From Desulfobacterales bacterium (GTDB lineage Bacteria > Desulfobacterota > Desulfobacteria > Desulfobacterales > JAEINQ01), in the NCBI GenBank assembly GCA_016342285.1, contig JAEINQ010000037.1, positions 1-64,000 of the forward strand: a stretch of 64,000 bases of DNA, given 5' to 3'. Positions 26,314 to 34,506 of this stretch are shown one piece after another (position 1 is the stretch's first letter; each line of letters begins with the position of its first letter). The notes below the pieces were generated by a model that was not told where the DNA came from, made no database searches, and saw only the letters and a program-made list of their open reading frames with translations. A program made the position numbers and the translations under genes.

Positions 26314-26964
26314 TCAATCCTCCACGGCGCCGATAAACCCCCGGTTAAAAGGCGGAAATTCCTTGTCGAAGGTTTCGTCCCAGTGTTCTTTGGTCCAGAA
26401 CTCGTGGCGATCGAAATAGGGGTTTTTCTTGGCCACGCTCACCGATACGCTCACGCACAAATCCACGTCCTCGATCATCTCCAGGGCCAGGGCGCTAAAG
26501 CCCAGGGTAGAGAAAACGCGGCAGTGCAGGCCCAGTCGATGGGCCATGGAAGCCGCGGCGTTGACCGCAATGTTCAGGTTGATGTTCTTGAACTGGCAAC
26601 TCGGGCCGTTGGCGGTGAGTGACTCCACCTCTTCTGCGGCATTCATCTCAGCGCAGGTCCGGTAACCGCATGCGCCGCAGTTGTAGTTAAAATCCGATTT
26701 CCGTTTGTCGCCGATAAGCATCAGCGTGCAGGGTTCTTTCATCAACTGAACCAGATGCCGGCCATCCCTGGCCGCCAGGGGAGACATGTCGCCCAATGAA
26801 AAGCAGTACTCGGCGATGGTCTCCAGATCCTCTCCGTCAATTGCCCGCAGACGTATGGTGTTTCGGTCGTTGAACCGAAAGCTGTTGTGAGCAGCCACGG
26901 CCATGAGTTCCACGGCCCGGTCCAGGCCGCTCTTGATCAGATCCGGCATTTCTAAAATTGCCAT
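26314..26964 (-). CDS. DUF2148 ferredoxin-domain protein
   Basis: Protein of 216 residues with the DUF2148 layout. A cysteine motif NCGACGYRTCAEM and a later cysteine (GPSCQF) form a putative [4Fe-4S] site like the CxxCGxxxC motif of RnfB-type proteins. A conserved central NLNIAVNAAASMAHRLG helix follows. GGAGGAG lies before the ATG at 26964, which is preferred to longer starts. Members are found in strict anaerobes; the function is unknown, perhaps electron transfer. A diverged paralogue lies next to it at 27201-27872, with repeat R3 in between. Confidence 0.78.
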   Translation of the reverse strand: MAILEMPDLIKSGLDRAVELMAVAAHNSFRFNDRNTIRLRAIDGEDLETIAEYCFSLGDMSPLAARDGRHLVQLMKEPCTLMLIGDKRKSDFNYNCGACGYRTCAEMNAAEEVESLTANGPSCQFKNINLNIAVNAAASMAHRLGLHCRVFSTLGFSALALEMIEDVDLCVSVSVSVAKKNPYFDRHEFWTKEHWDETFDKEFPPFNRGFIGAVED

Positions 26965-27077
26965 TTTCTCCTCCATCGAATGCGGTTGCAGATCTCTTCG
27001 CATTCATATTCAAATCGTCGCTAAGGATCTTCGAAGATCTTCCAATTTTTTCTTTCAACGGCCCTCGCCCTAAAACT

Positions 27078-27185
27078 GGCAAATTTGTTCGATATCAAGG
27101 CTTGCGAAAAATTTTACCGAAGGCATATGGTAAATATTCCGAGGATAAAATTTTGAGTGTAACGCAGATATCGGACAAATTGGCC
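27078..27185. repeat. Palindromic repeat family R3, copy 2
   Basis: A 108-bp element with arms GGCAAATTTGTTCGATATC and, reversed, GGCCAATTTGTCCGATATC, an inner TTTACC...GGTAAA palindrome and AAAATTTTA/TAAAATTTT pairing. The core words ATCAAGGCTTGCGA and GTAACGCAGATATCGG are shared with 14962-15084, while the inner bases differ but still pair. It separates the two DUF2148 genes. Confidence 0.7.
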
Positions 27186-27200
27186 TGTTTGCCAAAAGCG

Positions 27201-27872
27201 CTAGCTGTAGATCGACCGGAACTGCGGCCAGAGCCGGTTGATCATCCGGTCGGTCATGGTCCGCTGGTTGATTTCGTCATAACGTTTGGGAACGTCCCTG
27301 AACGGGCTCTTTTCGGTGATGGAAATGCCCACGGCCAGGGCAAAACCGGTATCCCGGGGAAGAATCCGGATCCGCATGGCCGCGGCCCCCGCCGACCAGT
27401 AAACCCCGTGATCGATGCCGAGGTTGCGGGCCTGGGAGACCATGCCGTCGATGGCATAAGCGATGTTGTTGGCCCGGAAGATACAGAGACATCCCGTGAA
27501 GGCAACGTCGGGATCAGCCGGCAGTTTCTCTTCTTCCTTCATGTATTCGCAGACCAGTTTGCCGCACATGTTGCAGTTGATGTCGGCCGGATCGGTAAGG
27601 CTGCGAAGCGAGGTGGCAATAAGCACGGCATCGGCGTCTCGCAGCATGGCCGCGTCCCGCTTGAAAAAATTCCAGCTTTTTTTAATCTCCGCCATCCGTT
27701 CCATCTCCTGGCAAAGATCTTCGATGTCGCAGGCGTCGTCGATGATATGGATGGTACATTCCCCCACGCCGCCGACCCGGGGAGAGGTGGTACCCGAGGC
27801 CAGCATCAGGCGGGCCGCCACCCGGACCGCCTCGTTGCGGTCGGTTTCAAACTGTTTCAAGCTTCGTTCCAT
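27201..27872 (-). CDS. DUF2148 ferredoxin-domain protein, paralogue
   Basis: Protein of 223 residues, diverged from the 26314-26964 protein. It keeps an NCNMCGKLVCEYM cysteine motif and a later TGCLCIF. The N-terminal part (GVGECTIHIIDD) and the LGIDHGVYWSAGAAAM segment correspond to the DUF2148 fold. AGGAGGG precedes the ATG at 27872. It follows the SCP2-like gene after 17 bp, so the TetR, SCP2-like and DUF2148 genes form one operon. The DUF2148 pair probably acts together as a heterodimer or as alternate electron carriers; this is inference. Confidence 0.75.
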   Translation of the reverse strand: MERSLKQFETDRNEAVRVAARLMLASGTTSPRVGGVGECTIHIIDDACDIEDLCQEMERMAEIKKSWNFFKRDAAMLRDADAVLIATSLRSLTDPADINCNMCGKLVCEYMKEEEKLPADPDVAFTGCLCIFRANNIAYAIDGMVSQARNLGIDHGVYWSAGAAAMRIRILPRDTGFALAVGISITEKSPFRDVPKRYDEINQRTMTDRMINRLWPQFRSIYS

Positions 27873-27889
27873 GATTCCCTCCTGTCAGG

Positions 27890-28297
27890 TTAGTCGATGG
27901 CCAGCCCCTTGGATTTGGCCCACTCCGGGTATGCGGCATAGGCCGGTTTGAGCAGGGGCAGGAGCTTGAGCACCTTGGGCATGGGGCCCTTGGCCTTGAT
28001 GAGTCCTTTGGCCAGGGCAATGGGCATGGAAATCTGCTGGAGCCAGAACTTGTGGCAGGTGTCACCGCTTAAAGTCATTTGAATGGTCGGCTTCAAGTCG
28101 GTCTTTCCCCAGATCACCTCTCCCTTGGTTCCGTCACCAGGCGTGACCCAAAGGTCGGCATTGGGCTCGGAAATATTGAACTTGATGGTGATGTCGGCCT
28201 TGAGGTACTTGGTCGAAAAACCGGGATCGTTCAATAGTTTCTCAAAGAGCCCGCCCAGCACTTCCTGCATCTTTTCCACATTTTCAAAAACTGCCAT
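27890..28297 (-). CDS. SCP2 sterol-binding-like protein
   Basis: Protein of 135 residues with the SCP2 fold signature. It shows alternating strands (ADITIKFNI, GEVIWGKTDLKPTIQMTLSGD) and a hydrophobic C-terminal helix region. SCP2-like domains bind lipids or acyl-CoA in a hydrophobic tunnel. GGAGGAGAAA precedes the ATG at 28297, which overlaps the TetR stop by 14 bp. It may hold the hydrophobic substrate for the neighbouring acyl-CoA enzymes. A shorter relative is at 31080-31406. Confidence 0.75.
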   Translation of the reverse strand: MAVFENVEKMQEVLGGLFEKLLNDPGFSTKYLKADITIKFNISEPNADLWVTPGDGTKGEVIWGKTDLKPTIQMTLSGDTCHKFWLQQISMPIALAKGLIKAKGPMPKVLKLLPLLKPAYAAYPEWAKSKGLAID

Positions 28298-28925
28298 TTT
28301 CTCCTCCTTCTGCCTGTTGAATCGTAAGATGGGGCCGCATGAGTCCCTCGATTGCCTGCGTAAACGAAGCGATGGCCCATCGTGTCGGATGGGGTGCCGG
28401 ATCGAGATACCACCGGGTCACCACCCCCTGGTAAATGGCGGATATGGTCCTTGCCGTCGGCTCCGGGTCCACCCGGGCAAAAATCCCTCTGGCGATACCC
28501 GTTTCAATGGCGCCGCGAAGCAGCACCACCCAGTTATCGATCCAGTCGTGAAAGATCCGTCGATACTCATCATCACGGACGGCAATGGACATAAAATCCA
28601 TCAGGATGGGAAAGCCGATGTTGATATCGGGATCCTCGAAATTATAGAGCCAGTCAAACGAGAGCAATTGATCCATGGGATGATCGAACTGCACAATGGT
28701 GTCCCGGCTCCGCTGAAAGATTTTATCGAAAAAATCGTTAAACACCGCCAGGAAAAGTTCTCTTTTGGACTTGAAGTAGTGGGCCAGACCGCCTTTTGAA
28801 AGTCCTGCGGCCGTGGCGATGTCCTCCATGGTGACGTTGGCGCAGCCCCGATCGGCGATGGTGACCTGGGCAGCAGCGAGGATCTGGGCCTTTCGAATGG
28901 TCTCCAGCTCAGGAATGGGTGGCAC
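28284..28925 (-). CDS. TetR family transcriptional regulator
   Basis: Regulator of 213 residues. It has an N-terminal helix-turn-helix (MEDIATAAGLSKGGLAHYFKSKRE) and a helical ligand-binding domain. The GTG at 28925 is chosen because AAGGAG lies 5 bases upstream, whereas the longer frame to 29030 has no ribosome site and would read through its own operator. The palindrome at 29010-29027 lies upstream. It is the first gene of an operon with the SCP2-like and DUF2148 genes and probably represses them until an acyl-CoA or related ligand binds. Confidence 0.85.
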   Translation of the reverse strand: MPPIPELETIRKAQILAAAQVTIADRGCANVTMEDIATAAGLSKGGLAHYFKSKRELFLAVFNDFFDKIFQRSRDTIVQFDHPMDQLLSFDWLYNFEDPDINIGFPILMDFMSIAVRDDEYRRIFHDWIDNWVVLLRGAIETGIARGIFARVDPEPTARTISAIYQGVVTRWYLDPAPHPTRWAIASFTQAIEGLMRPHLTIQQAEGGENGSF

Positions 28926-29009
28926 GATCACTCCTTTCGGGCCTATCACGAACATCATTTCGTCATTATTGGGAAAGCCGAGAAGCGGAACCGACCAGGC
29001 GGAATATAA

Positions 29010-29027
29010 ACCGACCAGCCAGTCGGT
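29010..29027. promoter_or_regulatory. Candidate TetR operator
   Basis: ACCGACCAGCCAGTCGGT is an 18-bp palindrome with arms ACCGAC/GTCGGT. The word ACCGACCAG also occurs 20 bp away at 28990-28998, as a direct repeat. It is the type of site bound by TetR/AcrR regulators and lies about 85 bp upstream of the chosen start. Confidence 0.65.
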
Positions 29028-29087
29028 CATCAGTTTATAGCAACCCCCAATTCATGACGTCAAGCCTTTTTTTTCAGACCGTACATT

Positions 29088-30143
29088 CTATGAACGCAAT
29101 TCAATAATAGCGCCGGTGACATGGCAACCGCGAAGGGATGTGCCGGTCAGGTCCGCACCCCTCAGATCCGCTTTGGCAAAGTCGGCACCCTCCAGGGCTA
29201 CCCCGCTCAGGTCCGCACCCTTAAGATCGGCCTTTCTCAAATCCGCACCGGACAGATCGAGGTCCCGCAGATCGAGTTTTCCAGGCCTGCACGCCGACAA
29301 CGCCTGAAGCAAATCCGGCCAGCCGCGCAGCCCGCATCCATTAATCCCCATGGTTTCGGCGAATTGGAGCGCTTCACATCCCAGGTATCCGGTCTGGGTC
29401 ATCTTTTGAAAAAAACCACCCCTATACATCCGCCTAGACAAATAGCCGCTGAAGTTCCTGAAATAGTACCGGCAAAGATCCACCCGACAGGTCGTGGGAT
29501 ACGCTTCGGTCACCTTTGCGATGAATTCGGATTCCGCCTGCCGGGCACGGACTGCGTATCGGGTGAGTAGTTCCAGTACAAAATCCCGGTTCTCCCGAAT
29601 CGACGCATCGGAAATGCCGAGTTCGAAGGTGTAAAACGGAGGGTAGTAGTGGCGCATGAAGGCCAGGCCGAAGTCAAAGGATATGCAGGCGCCTTGCGGC
29701 AGATGGTGACGGTTCAATTCCGCTTGGTGATCCAGGTCCTGGGTCAGGCAGTCATGGACCCAGAGCGCGATTTTCGATTGAATAGCGTTCCTGTGCGGCA
29801 GGTCCGTCACCGAATGACTGCCGCTGTATCTTGAATAGAGCCTTCCGGATACCTCCCGGACTTCGGCCAGATTGCACAATCCCCGGCCGAGGAGGAAACT
29901 GACGGCCTGGGCTTCAGGCCGTTCGCGGATGAGGTAATAGGGAACAATGGCCGGCGCGCTGCCGTTGTCGATGTTCCGGGCAAGGATCATCCGTGGGCTG
30001 CGCTTATCGTCGGTCTGAATAAAAAAAACACCGTCGTTTCCTGCCGATTGGTATCCTTCCACCTGAAGCGATGAAAGAAAAAGGTCAGGTCGGTCCTGGC
30101 AGAACGATTCAATTTCTTTTATTATCCGTCGCCTCAATGCCAT
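29088..30143 (-). CDS. Pentapeptide-repeat protein with an N-terminal kinase-like domain
   Basis: Protein of 351 residues. Residues about 290-351 are pentapeptide repeats (LDLSGADLRKADLKGADL), which fold into a right-handed beta helix. The N-terminal 280 residues show a kinase-like pattern: a lysine/arginine-rich strand, E78 in RPEAQA, DLDHQAELN (136-144) resembling the DRHxxN loop, and ISFDFGLAF (155-162) resembling the IDFG metal-binding motif of PI3/4- and HipA-like kinases. The pairing of motifs is my reading. AGGAGCACCC precedes the ATG at 30143. The phosphoesterase gene ends 50 bp upstream. Confidence 0.65.
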   Translation of the reverse strand: MALRRRIIKEIESFCQDRPDLFLSSLQVEGYQSAGNDGVFFIQTDDKRSPRMILARNIDNGSAPAIVPYYLIRERPEAQAVSFLLGRGLCNLAEVREVSGRLYSRYSGSHSVTDLPHRNAIQSKIALWVHDCLTQDLDHQAELNRHHLPQGACISFDFGLAFMRHYYPPFYTFELGISDASIRENRDFVLELLTRYAVRARQAESEFIAKVTEAYPTTCRVDLCRYYFRNFSGYLSRRMYRGGFFQKMTQTGYLGCEALQFAETMGINGCGLRGWPDLLQALSACRPGKLDLRDLDLSGADLRKADLKGADLSGVALEGADFAKADLRGADLTGTSLRGCHVTGAIIELRS

Positions 30144-30193
30144 GGGTGCTCCTGTCTCATGGATGATTCCCGGTTCGAGCCGGCTGGGGCCGG

Positions 30194-30949
30194 TTATTTC
30201 CCCAGAAAAAGTCTTTGGGCCAGATCATGGGAGAGCCCGGCAGATCTTATTTTCTGCGCTGCCTGTTCGATATCGTAGGGAACACGGCACAAAGAAAAAT
30301 GTTTTTCCTCGGGACAATAGATGCCGTAGGCGGCCCGGGGATCACCGTCCCTTGGCTGACCGACGCTACCGGGGTTGATGATGTAGCGGTAGCGCATCGA
30401 TAGAGAGACGGTTTTGGGTTCCATTTGTCGGATTTTTCGGGAGACGCCCCAGAAGAACCGGCGGCATTCGGTTTCTGCAAAAACAGCCGGCAGATGGGTG
30501 TGGCCCACGAAAATTATCCGGGCGCCATTGGCGGCAAAGCCCGTTTCAGCATCTTTTTCATTTAGAATGTAGTGCCACGTCTCCGGGCTGAAAGGAGATC
30601 CGTGGACGCAGTGGAGATCGCCTTCGGTCCATTCCAGATCAAGGGCCAGCAGTCGTTGCCGGGCCTCGCCCCCGAGTCGACCACGGGTCCATCGAATCGA
30701 TGCCCGTTCACCACCGCCACCTTTGTCATCTTCGTTTGGAACGGTGGCCGTCATTTGGTCGTGGTTGCCGGCAATTTGCACATCCGCTCGAGATTCAATC
30801 AAGTCCAGGCAAGACAGGGGATCGGCACCATACCCGACCGCATCTCCCAGAAAAAGGATTCGGTCTGCGCCGCGACGCTCCAAATCCGCCACAACGGCAG
30901 TCAGCGCCTCCAGATTGGCGTGGACGTCGGATAGAATCGCGTATCTCAT
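30194..30949 (-). CDS. Metallophosphoesterase
   Basis: Calcineurin-like phosphoesterase of 251 residues. Seen are SDVHANLEAL (metal Asp and His), FLGDAVGYG, AGNHDQM, VHGSP and VGHTHLP, plus NPGSVGQPRDGDPRAAY, which is typical of the YfcE/PrpE-like group acting on phosphodiesters or phosphoproteins. GGGAG lies 4 bases before the ATG at 30949. It directly precedes the kinase-like pentapeptide gene, so a kinase/phosphatase pair is conceivable. Confidence 0.85.
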   Translation of the reverse strand: MRYAILSDVHANLEALTAVVADLERRGADRILFLGDAVGYGADPLSCLDLIESRADVQIAGNHDQMTATVPNEDDKGGGGERASIRWTRGRLGGEARQRLLALDLEWTEGDLHCVHGSPFSPETWHYILNEKDAETGFAANGARIIFVGHTHLPAVFAETECRRFFWGVSRKIRQMEPKTVSLSMRYRYIINPGSVGQPRDGDPRAAYGIYCPEEKHFSLCRVPYDIEQAAQKIRSAGLSHDLAQRLFLGK

Positions 30950-31079
30950 ACGGCTCCCATGGGTGCACAATGAACGGTCGGCACCAAACCAAACCGAATC
31001 GGATCGAAACGGTTACGGCACCATAGAAAAGACCGCAGTGACCGTTCGATCCGACTCAATTGTAAACGCGTATTTCCGG

Positions 31080-31406
31080 CTATACCTGGAAGAATTTCGG
31101 AATACTCTGGGCCAGGCCCATATCCCCTTTGATGCGAATCCGGCCGGTGGTAAAGGCCACGGTCGGATTCACGGTTTTGTTCAGCAGCCCGAGCCAGGTT
31201 TTGGCACCCATGCGAAAGGTGACGGTCGGTGCCTCATGCACACCCGTTTCGATCTTGCAGGCGCCGTCTTTGATGGCGATCTGCCATTCACCGCAACCAT
31301 CTCCCGAAATGTGATACTGAATGACCGCATCCACGCCTTCGGCCGCCTGGGGGTCGAAATCTCTTTCAAATTTTTCCAGAATCTGACTTACTTCAGTCAA
31401 CGCCAT
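31080..31406 (-). CDS. Short SCP2 sterol-binding domain protein
   Basis: Protein of 108 residues consisting of a single SCP2-like domain. Strands AVIQYHISGDGCGEWQIAIKD and a VTFRMGAKTWLGLLNKTVNP segment are followed by RIRIKGDMGLAQSIPKFF, the helix that closes the hydrophobic tunnel. AAAGGAGAATAAG precedes the ATG at 31406. It probably carries a lipid or acyl-CoA ligand. It lies between the phosphoesterase and the M24 peptidase group and has no direct partner. Confidence 0.8.
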   Translation of the reverse strand: MALTEVSQILEKFERDFDPQAAEGVDAVIQYHISGDGCGEWQIAIKDGACKIETGVHEAPTVTFRMGAKTWLGLLNKTVNPTVAFTTGRIRIKGDMGLAQSIPKFFQV

Positions 31407-31472
31407 CTTATTCTCCTTTCCCGTATCGATTCACTGGGGTTAAACGCTTAAGGCATTCCAAAACACTCGCAC

Positions 31473-31584
31473 GGTAAGCGTTACCAGAGTGCCGCATATG
31501 CAAGGCGCCGGGCATGCCGACGTACCCCTTTGTACTTCAAAAGCCCGGGAACGAAGCAGATGCGGTGCTCTGTGAACGCTTACC
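31473..31584. repeat. Palindromic repeat family R1, copy 1
   Basis: A 112-bp nearly full-length palindrome. GGTAAGCGTT at the left pairs with AACGCTTACC at the right, GTGCCGCATATGC with GCAGATGCGGTGC, and CCGGGC with GCCCGG; the loop is near CCCCTTT. The right end covers the stop codon of the gene at 31580. Copies exist at 42000-42117 and 59238-59347. Confidence 0.85.
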
Positions 31585-32041
31585 CTTTCCTGACCGTCCA
31601 GATGCAATGATCCGCCCCTTCGGCCATGTTCTGTTCACAGGTGATTTCAAAGCCGTATTTTTGCCCAACACCCTCCTCCACGGCCGCCATGACCAGCCGG
31701 CAGGTTTCGCCGTCGGCGGAAAACATGGCGGCCCAGGGGCAAAATGTCACTTTTCGCACCGCTTCTTCCGGTGAAAAGGACAACAATTCCCCTTTCGGTT
31801 CGCAGCCGATGAGATCCTCGGTGAGCATCATGCCCCGGGCAATGCCTTCGGCGTCTCTGGCCAGACCGTACTCGTCCATGATCGGCTCCAGTTGGGTCAT
31901 GCTTTCGGCCATGGCATTCAAAATACGCTGTCGGGTCACCTCGTCGCTTTGGGCGTAGACATCGTAGAGAATACGGTTACCGCTGCCGGCCATGAGGGTC
32001 AGGTAGGCCAGCCGTTCTTCCGTCGAAACTTCAATCGCCAT
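31580..32041 (-). CDS. Conserved hypothetical, L-2-amino-thiazoline-4-carboxylate hydrolase-like
   Basis: Protein of 153 residues with cysteines at CPWAAMF, DGETCRL, ITCEQNMAEG and DHCIW. The pattern recalls the L-2-amino-thiazoline-4-carboxylate hydrolase/DUF6125 group, members of which bind small hydrophobic ligands or metals; this is a family-level guess. GGAGGGAAATA precedes the ATG at 32041. Its TAA stop is formed inside the terminal GTAAGCG of repeat R1. It is probably co-transcribed with the M24 peptidase gene upstream (gap 64 bp). Confidence 0.6.
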   Translation of the reverse strand: MAIEVSTEERLAYLTLMAGSGNRILYDVYAQSDEVTRQRILNAMAESMTQLEPIMDEYGLARDAEGIARGMMLTEDLIGCEPKGELLSFSPEEAVRKVTFCPWAAMFSADGETCRLVMAAVEEGVGQKYGFEITCEQNMAEGADHCIWTVRKG

Positions 32042-32105
32042 TATTTCCCTCCGGTCGGCAGGGCTCTGTCGGCGACTGCCCACAAAACCCTGCCACTTGA
32101 TCCAA

Positions 32106-33398
32106 TCAGTTGCACAGCCAGATCTCGCGGGGGAGATCACAGCCGAGCAGTTCCAGACCGTCTTCGGTGACCAGCCAGATATCTTCGGGCATGTTGCCCA
32201 TATAGGTCAGTTCCGGGTCGTAGCACCCCACTTCGATGCAAAGGGTCATGCCCGGTTCGATTTCCGTGAGATCATCTTCGGTCAGCCACGGCGGTTCGTG
32301 GTTCAGCGTGCCGATGCCGTGACCCACAAACTCGATGGGAACAAACTGATTCCAGTCCTGGCGATAGGTTTCCTTTTCGGCCAGTTTGAACACATCGCAG
32401 GCCCGCATACCCGGATAGATATTGTTGACGGTCTCCATGTAGGCGTCCCGGCCCCACCTGGAAAGATCGTCCAGCAGGGGCGGCAATTTGTCTCCCACGT
32501 AAAAGCAGCGCTGAATGTCGGTCCAATACCCCTTGTATGAAGGGCCGCAATCCGAAAACCCCTGGTCGCCGACCTTGATGACCCGGTCATAGAACGGAGA
32601 GGTGACGATGCGGTACTTGTTGGGGCCGTCGGTACCGCACAGGTAAAGGACCGGATTGCTCATGCAGGGGGTTTCGAACATGTCCTCTTTGACCCATTCT
32701 TCCCAGATGATCCGGTGGATATCCCGTTCCGTCACCCCGGGACGAATCGCCTTCCACCCCTTTTCCAGAACGCGGGTCGTTTTTTGGCACATCTCCCGCA
32801 TGAGTGCGATTTCCCAATCGGTTTTGATGGCCTTTTGCTCCCAGAGCACCCTTTCCGCACTGACGAACCTGGCATTGGGAAGGCTGGCTTCCAGGGCACG
32901 CAATTCATCGATGCCGACCTGAAGAATGTGGTGGGCACCATATTCCATACCGATGGTCTTGTTGGCCAGGTTCAGATCAATCATGGTGTCGACGAAGACC
33001 TCCTGAAATTTAAGGGGCAGCCGCCAGGGCTTGACCCCGCACCAGTAACGGGTGTCACGCACCCAGGTGGTTTTTCGGACATTGCTGTCGAGGATCGATT
33101 CGCCCACAAATACCGGTTCGTGATCCTGGGAAACGATAAAGCAATGCCGCCACCGGTCGGTGAACATCAGGGCCGCGTCCCGGTAACCGCCATAGTAGTA
33201 CTTATTCTCTTCGGCAAAGAGCACCATGGCGTCGATGCCGTGTTTGGCCATGAGCTTTTTGGCCCTGGCGATGCGAAGGTTGAATTCCGCCTCGGGAATA
33301 TGGGGCGAAAAGTCATCTGTGGCCACCTGCTCGGCCCACCCGATCCCTTCCTGGGTAATCCAATGGTCTTTTGAAAGATGTACTTTGGCTGTCATCAT
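32106..33398 (-). CDS. M24 family metallopeptidase (Xaa-Pro dipeptidase/creatinase-like)
   Basis: Protein of 430 residues with an N-terminal creatinase-like domain and a C-terminal pita-bread domain. The five metal ligands can be traced in order: Asp in FSDCGPSYKGY, Asp in WTDIQR, His in GHGIGTLNH, Glu in CIEVGC and Glu in MPEDIWLV. This is a complete set, so a di-metal hydrolase is expected, acting on proline dipeptides or a C-N bond as in creatinase. AGAAGGAGAAA precedes the ATG pair at 33398. Two palindromes of one type lie upstream (33574, 33756), so the TetR at 33853 may control it. Confidence 0.85.
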   Translation of the reverse strand: MMTAKVHLSKDHWITQEGIGWAEQVATDDFSPHIPEAEFNLRIARAKKLMAKHGIDAMVLFAEENKYYYGGYRDAALMFTDRWRHCFIVSQDHEPVFVGESILDSNVRKTTWVRDTRYWCGVKPWRLPLKFQEVFVDTMIDLNLANKTIGMEYGAHHILQVGIDELRALEASLPNARFVSAERVLWEQKAIKTDWEIALMREMCQKTTRVLEKGWKAIRPGVTERDIHRIIWEEWVKEDMFETPCMSNPVLYLCGTDGPNKYRIVTSPFYDRVIKVGDQGFSDCGPSYKGYWTDIQRCFYVGDKLPPLLDDLSRWGRDAYMETVNNIYPGMRACDVFKLAEKETYRQDWNQFVPIEFVGHGIGTLNHEPPWLTEDDLTEIEPGMTLCIEVGCYDPELTYMGNMPEDIWLVTEDGLELLGCDLPREIWLCN

Positions 33399-33573
33399 TT
33401 TCTCCTTCTTTTTGGTTTTGCCTGCACAGATCTCTCCATACGGGCCGATTTCGGCACCCCCGAAGACCCACGGGGTTCATTCTTCAATGCCGACGATCAA
33501 AACGGGTCACGCCGATACAAATGATAGGTTCAGCCACGACCCCAATAGCTATCAGGCTCTTAACGCCGATTAC

Positions 33574-33590
33574 ATATAACCTTGTTATAT
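33574..33590. promoter_or_regulatory. Candidate TetR operator, site 1
   Basis: ATATAACCTTGTTATAT is a perfect palindrome apart from the central three bases. It lies about 180 bp upstream of the M24 peptidase start. The same arms recur at 33756-33770, and one arm at 34507-34521. Confidence 0.65.
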
Positions 33591-33755
33591 TAATAATCTT
33601 AATTTCTTTCCCACAAGGCCGATCGATTTTATTGTTCTACGAAACTAAAAATAGCATTATTCAAATATTTCATAATTTTATAATCACTGGCACCTAAATC
33701 TTGGCGACTCAAAATCTAAAAAAATGCTAACCGCAATATTGGTATTATTTATAAT

Positions 33756-33770
33756 TATAACGTTGTTATA
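33756..33770. promoter_or_regulatory. Candidate TetR operator, site 2
   Basis: TATAACGTTGTTATA has the same arms as site 1, with GTT in place of CTT. It is 82 bp past the stop codon of the TetR gene (33853) and therefore upstream of the peptidase gene. Confidence 0.65.
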
Positions 33771-33852
33771 TTTTGGACCCAAAAAAATGGCCGCTCCGGT
33801 CGGCCAATGTGATTTTCAATCGTCCCTATCCCTGAACCCGAAGGGATTTGCC

Positions 33853-34488
33853 TCAACCCGCCTTAACCCCCTTGAACAAGGTCCGGGCCTGCAGGGAGGC
33901 CATCCGATGCAGGTCCAGACCGGACGGCTTCAAATATCCCCGTTTATCCAGGGAAAAGAGCCCCTCGAGGCCGGCCCAAAGGGTTATGGTCAGTTCCATG
34001 CTGGAACAACGGGAATGGATGTCGCCGCTGCGCATCCCCTCTTCGACCACGTCATTGAGGATGGCGATGACCTGCCCAGAAAGGCGGTCAATGCGTTCCA
34101 AATGCGCGGCGGAAAGGCCGACTTTTTTAAACCCCATGTCCCTGAAACTCAAGATGTCAAAATAGTCAGGATATTCCGCGTAAAATTTGACATAGGCACG
34201 GGACAGGGCTTCGAGCCGTTCCATGGGCCGCACTGTTTCGGCCACTGCCCTCCGGAAAAGCCCCAGCAGAATATGGAAGGCCTCTTCACAGATCTTCCCG
34301 TAGATTTCATCCTTGCCTTTGAAATAGAAATACAGTGTCCCGGTGGAAAGTTCCGCCTCCAGGGCGATGTCCCGTACCGTGGCCCCCAGGTACCCTTTTT
34401 CAAGGAAAAGACGGCGGCCCGCAGCCAGGATCTGATCGATCCGCTCCTGGCGATCCGCCTGCTGTCGTCTCGCAATCCCTTTTTTCAT
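33853..34488 (-). CDS. TetR family transcriptional regulator
   Basis: Regulator of 211 residues. The DNA-binding part shows GRRLFLEKGYLGATVRDIALEAEL, then STGTLYFYFKGKDEI, and is followed by a helical ligand domain. The ATG at 34488 follows AAGGTGATCTG; a longer frame from 34539 is less likely. Palindromes of the TATAAC-N3-GTTATA type lie in its promoter (34507, imperfect) and before the M24 peptidase gene (33574, 33756). It probably represses itself and the peptidase gene. Confidence 0.87.
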   Translation of the reverse strand: MKKGIARRQQADRQERIDQILAAGRRLFLEKGYLGATVRDIALEAELSTGTLYFYFKGKDEIYGKICEEAFHILLGLFRRAVAETVRPMERLEALSRAYVKFYAEYPDYFDILSFRDMGFKKVGLSAAHLERIDRLSGQVIAILNDVVEEGMRSGDIHSRCSSMELTITLWAGLEGLFSLDKRGYLKPSGLDLHRMASLQARTLFKGVKAG

Positions 34489-34506
34489 CAGATCACCTTC
34501 TGTCTT

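Larger units (their letters stand above)
33399..33852. other. AT-rich intergenic region between the M24 peptidase and TetR genes
   Basis: 454 bp without a gene. It is clearly richer in A and T than the surroundings from 33565 to 33790. It holds two TATAAC-N3-GTTATA palindromes (33574 and 33756). A GGCCGCTCCGGTCGGCC hairpin lies at 33788-33804 after the regulator stop. I see no open frame that looks coding. Confidence 0.6.
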
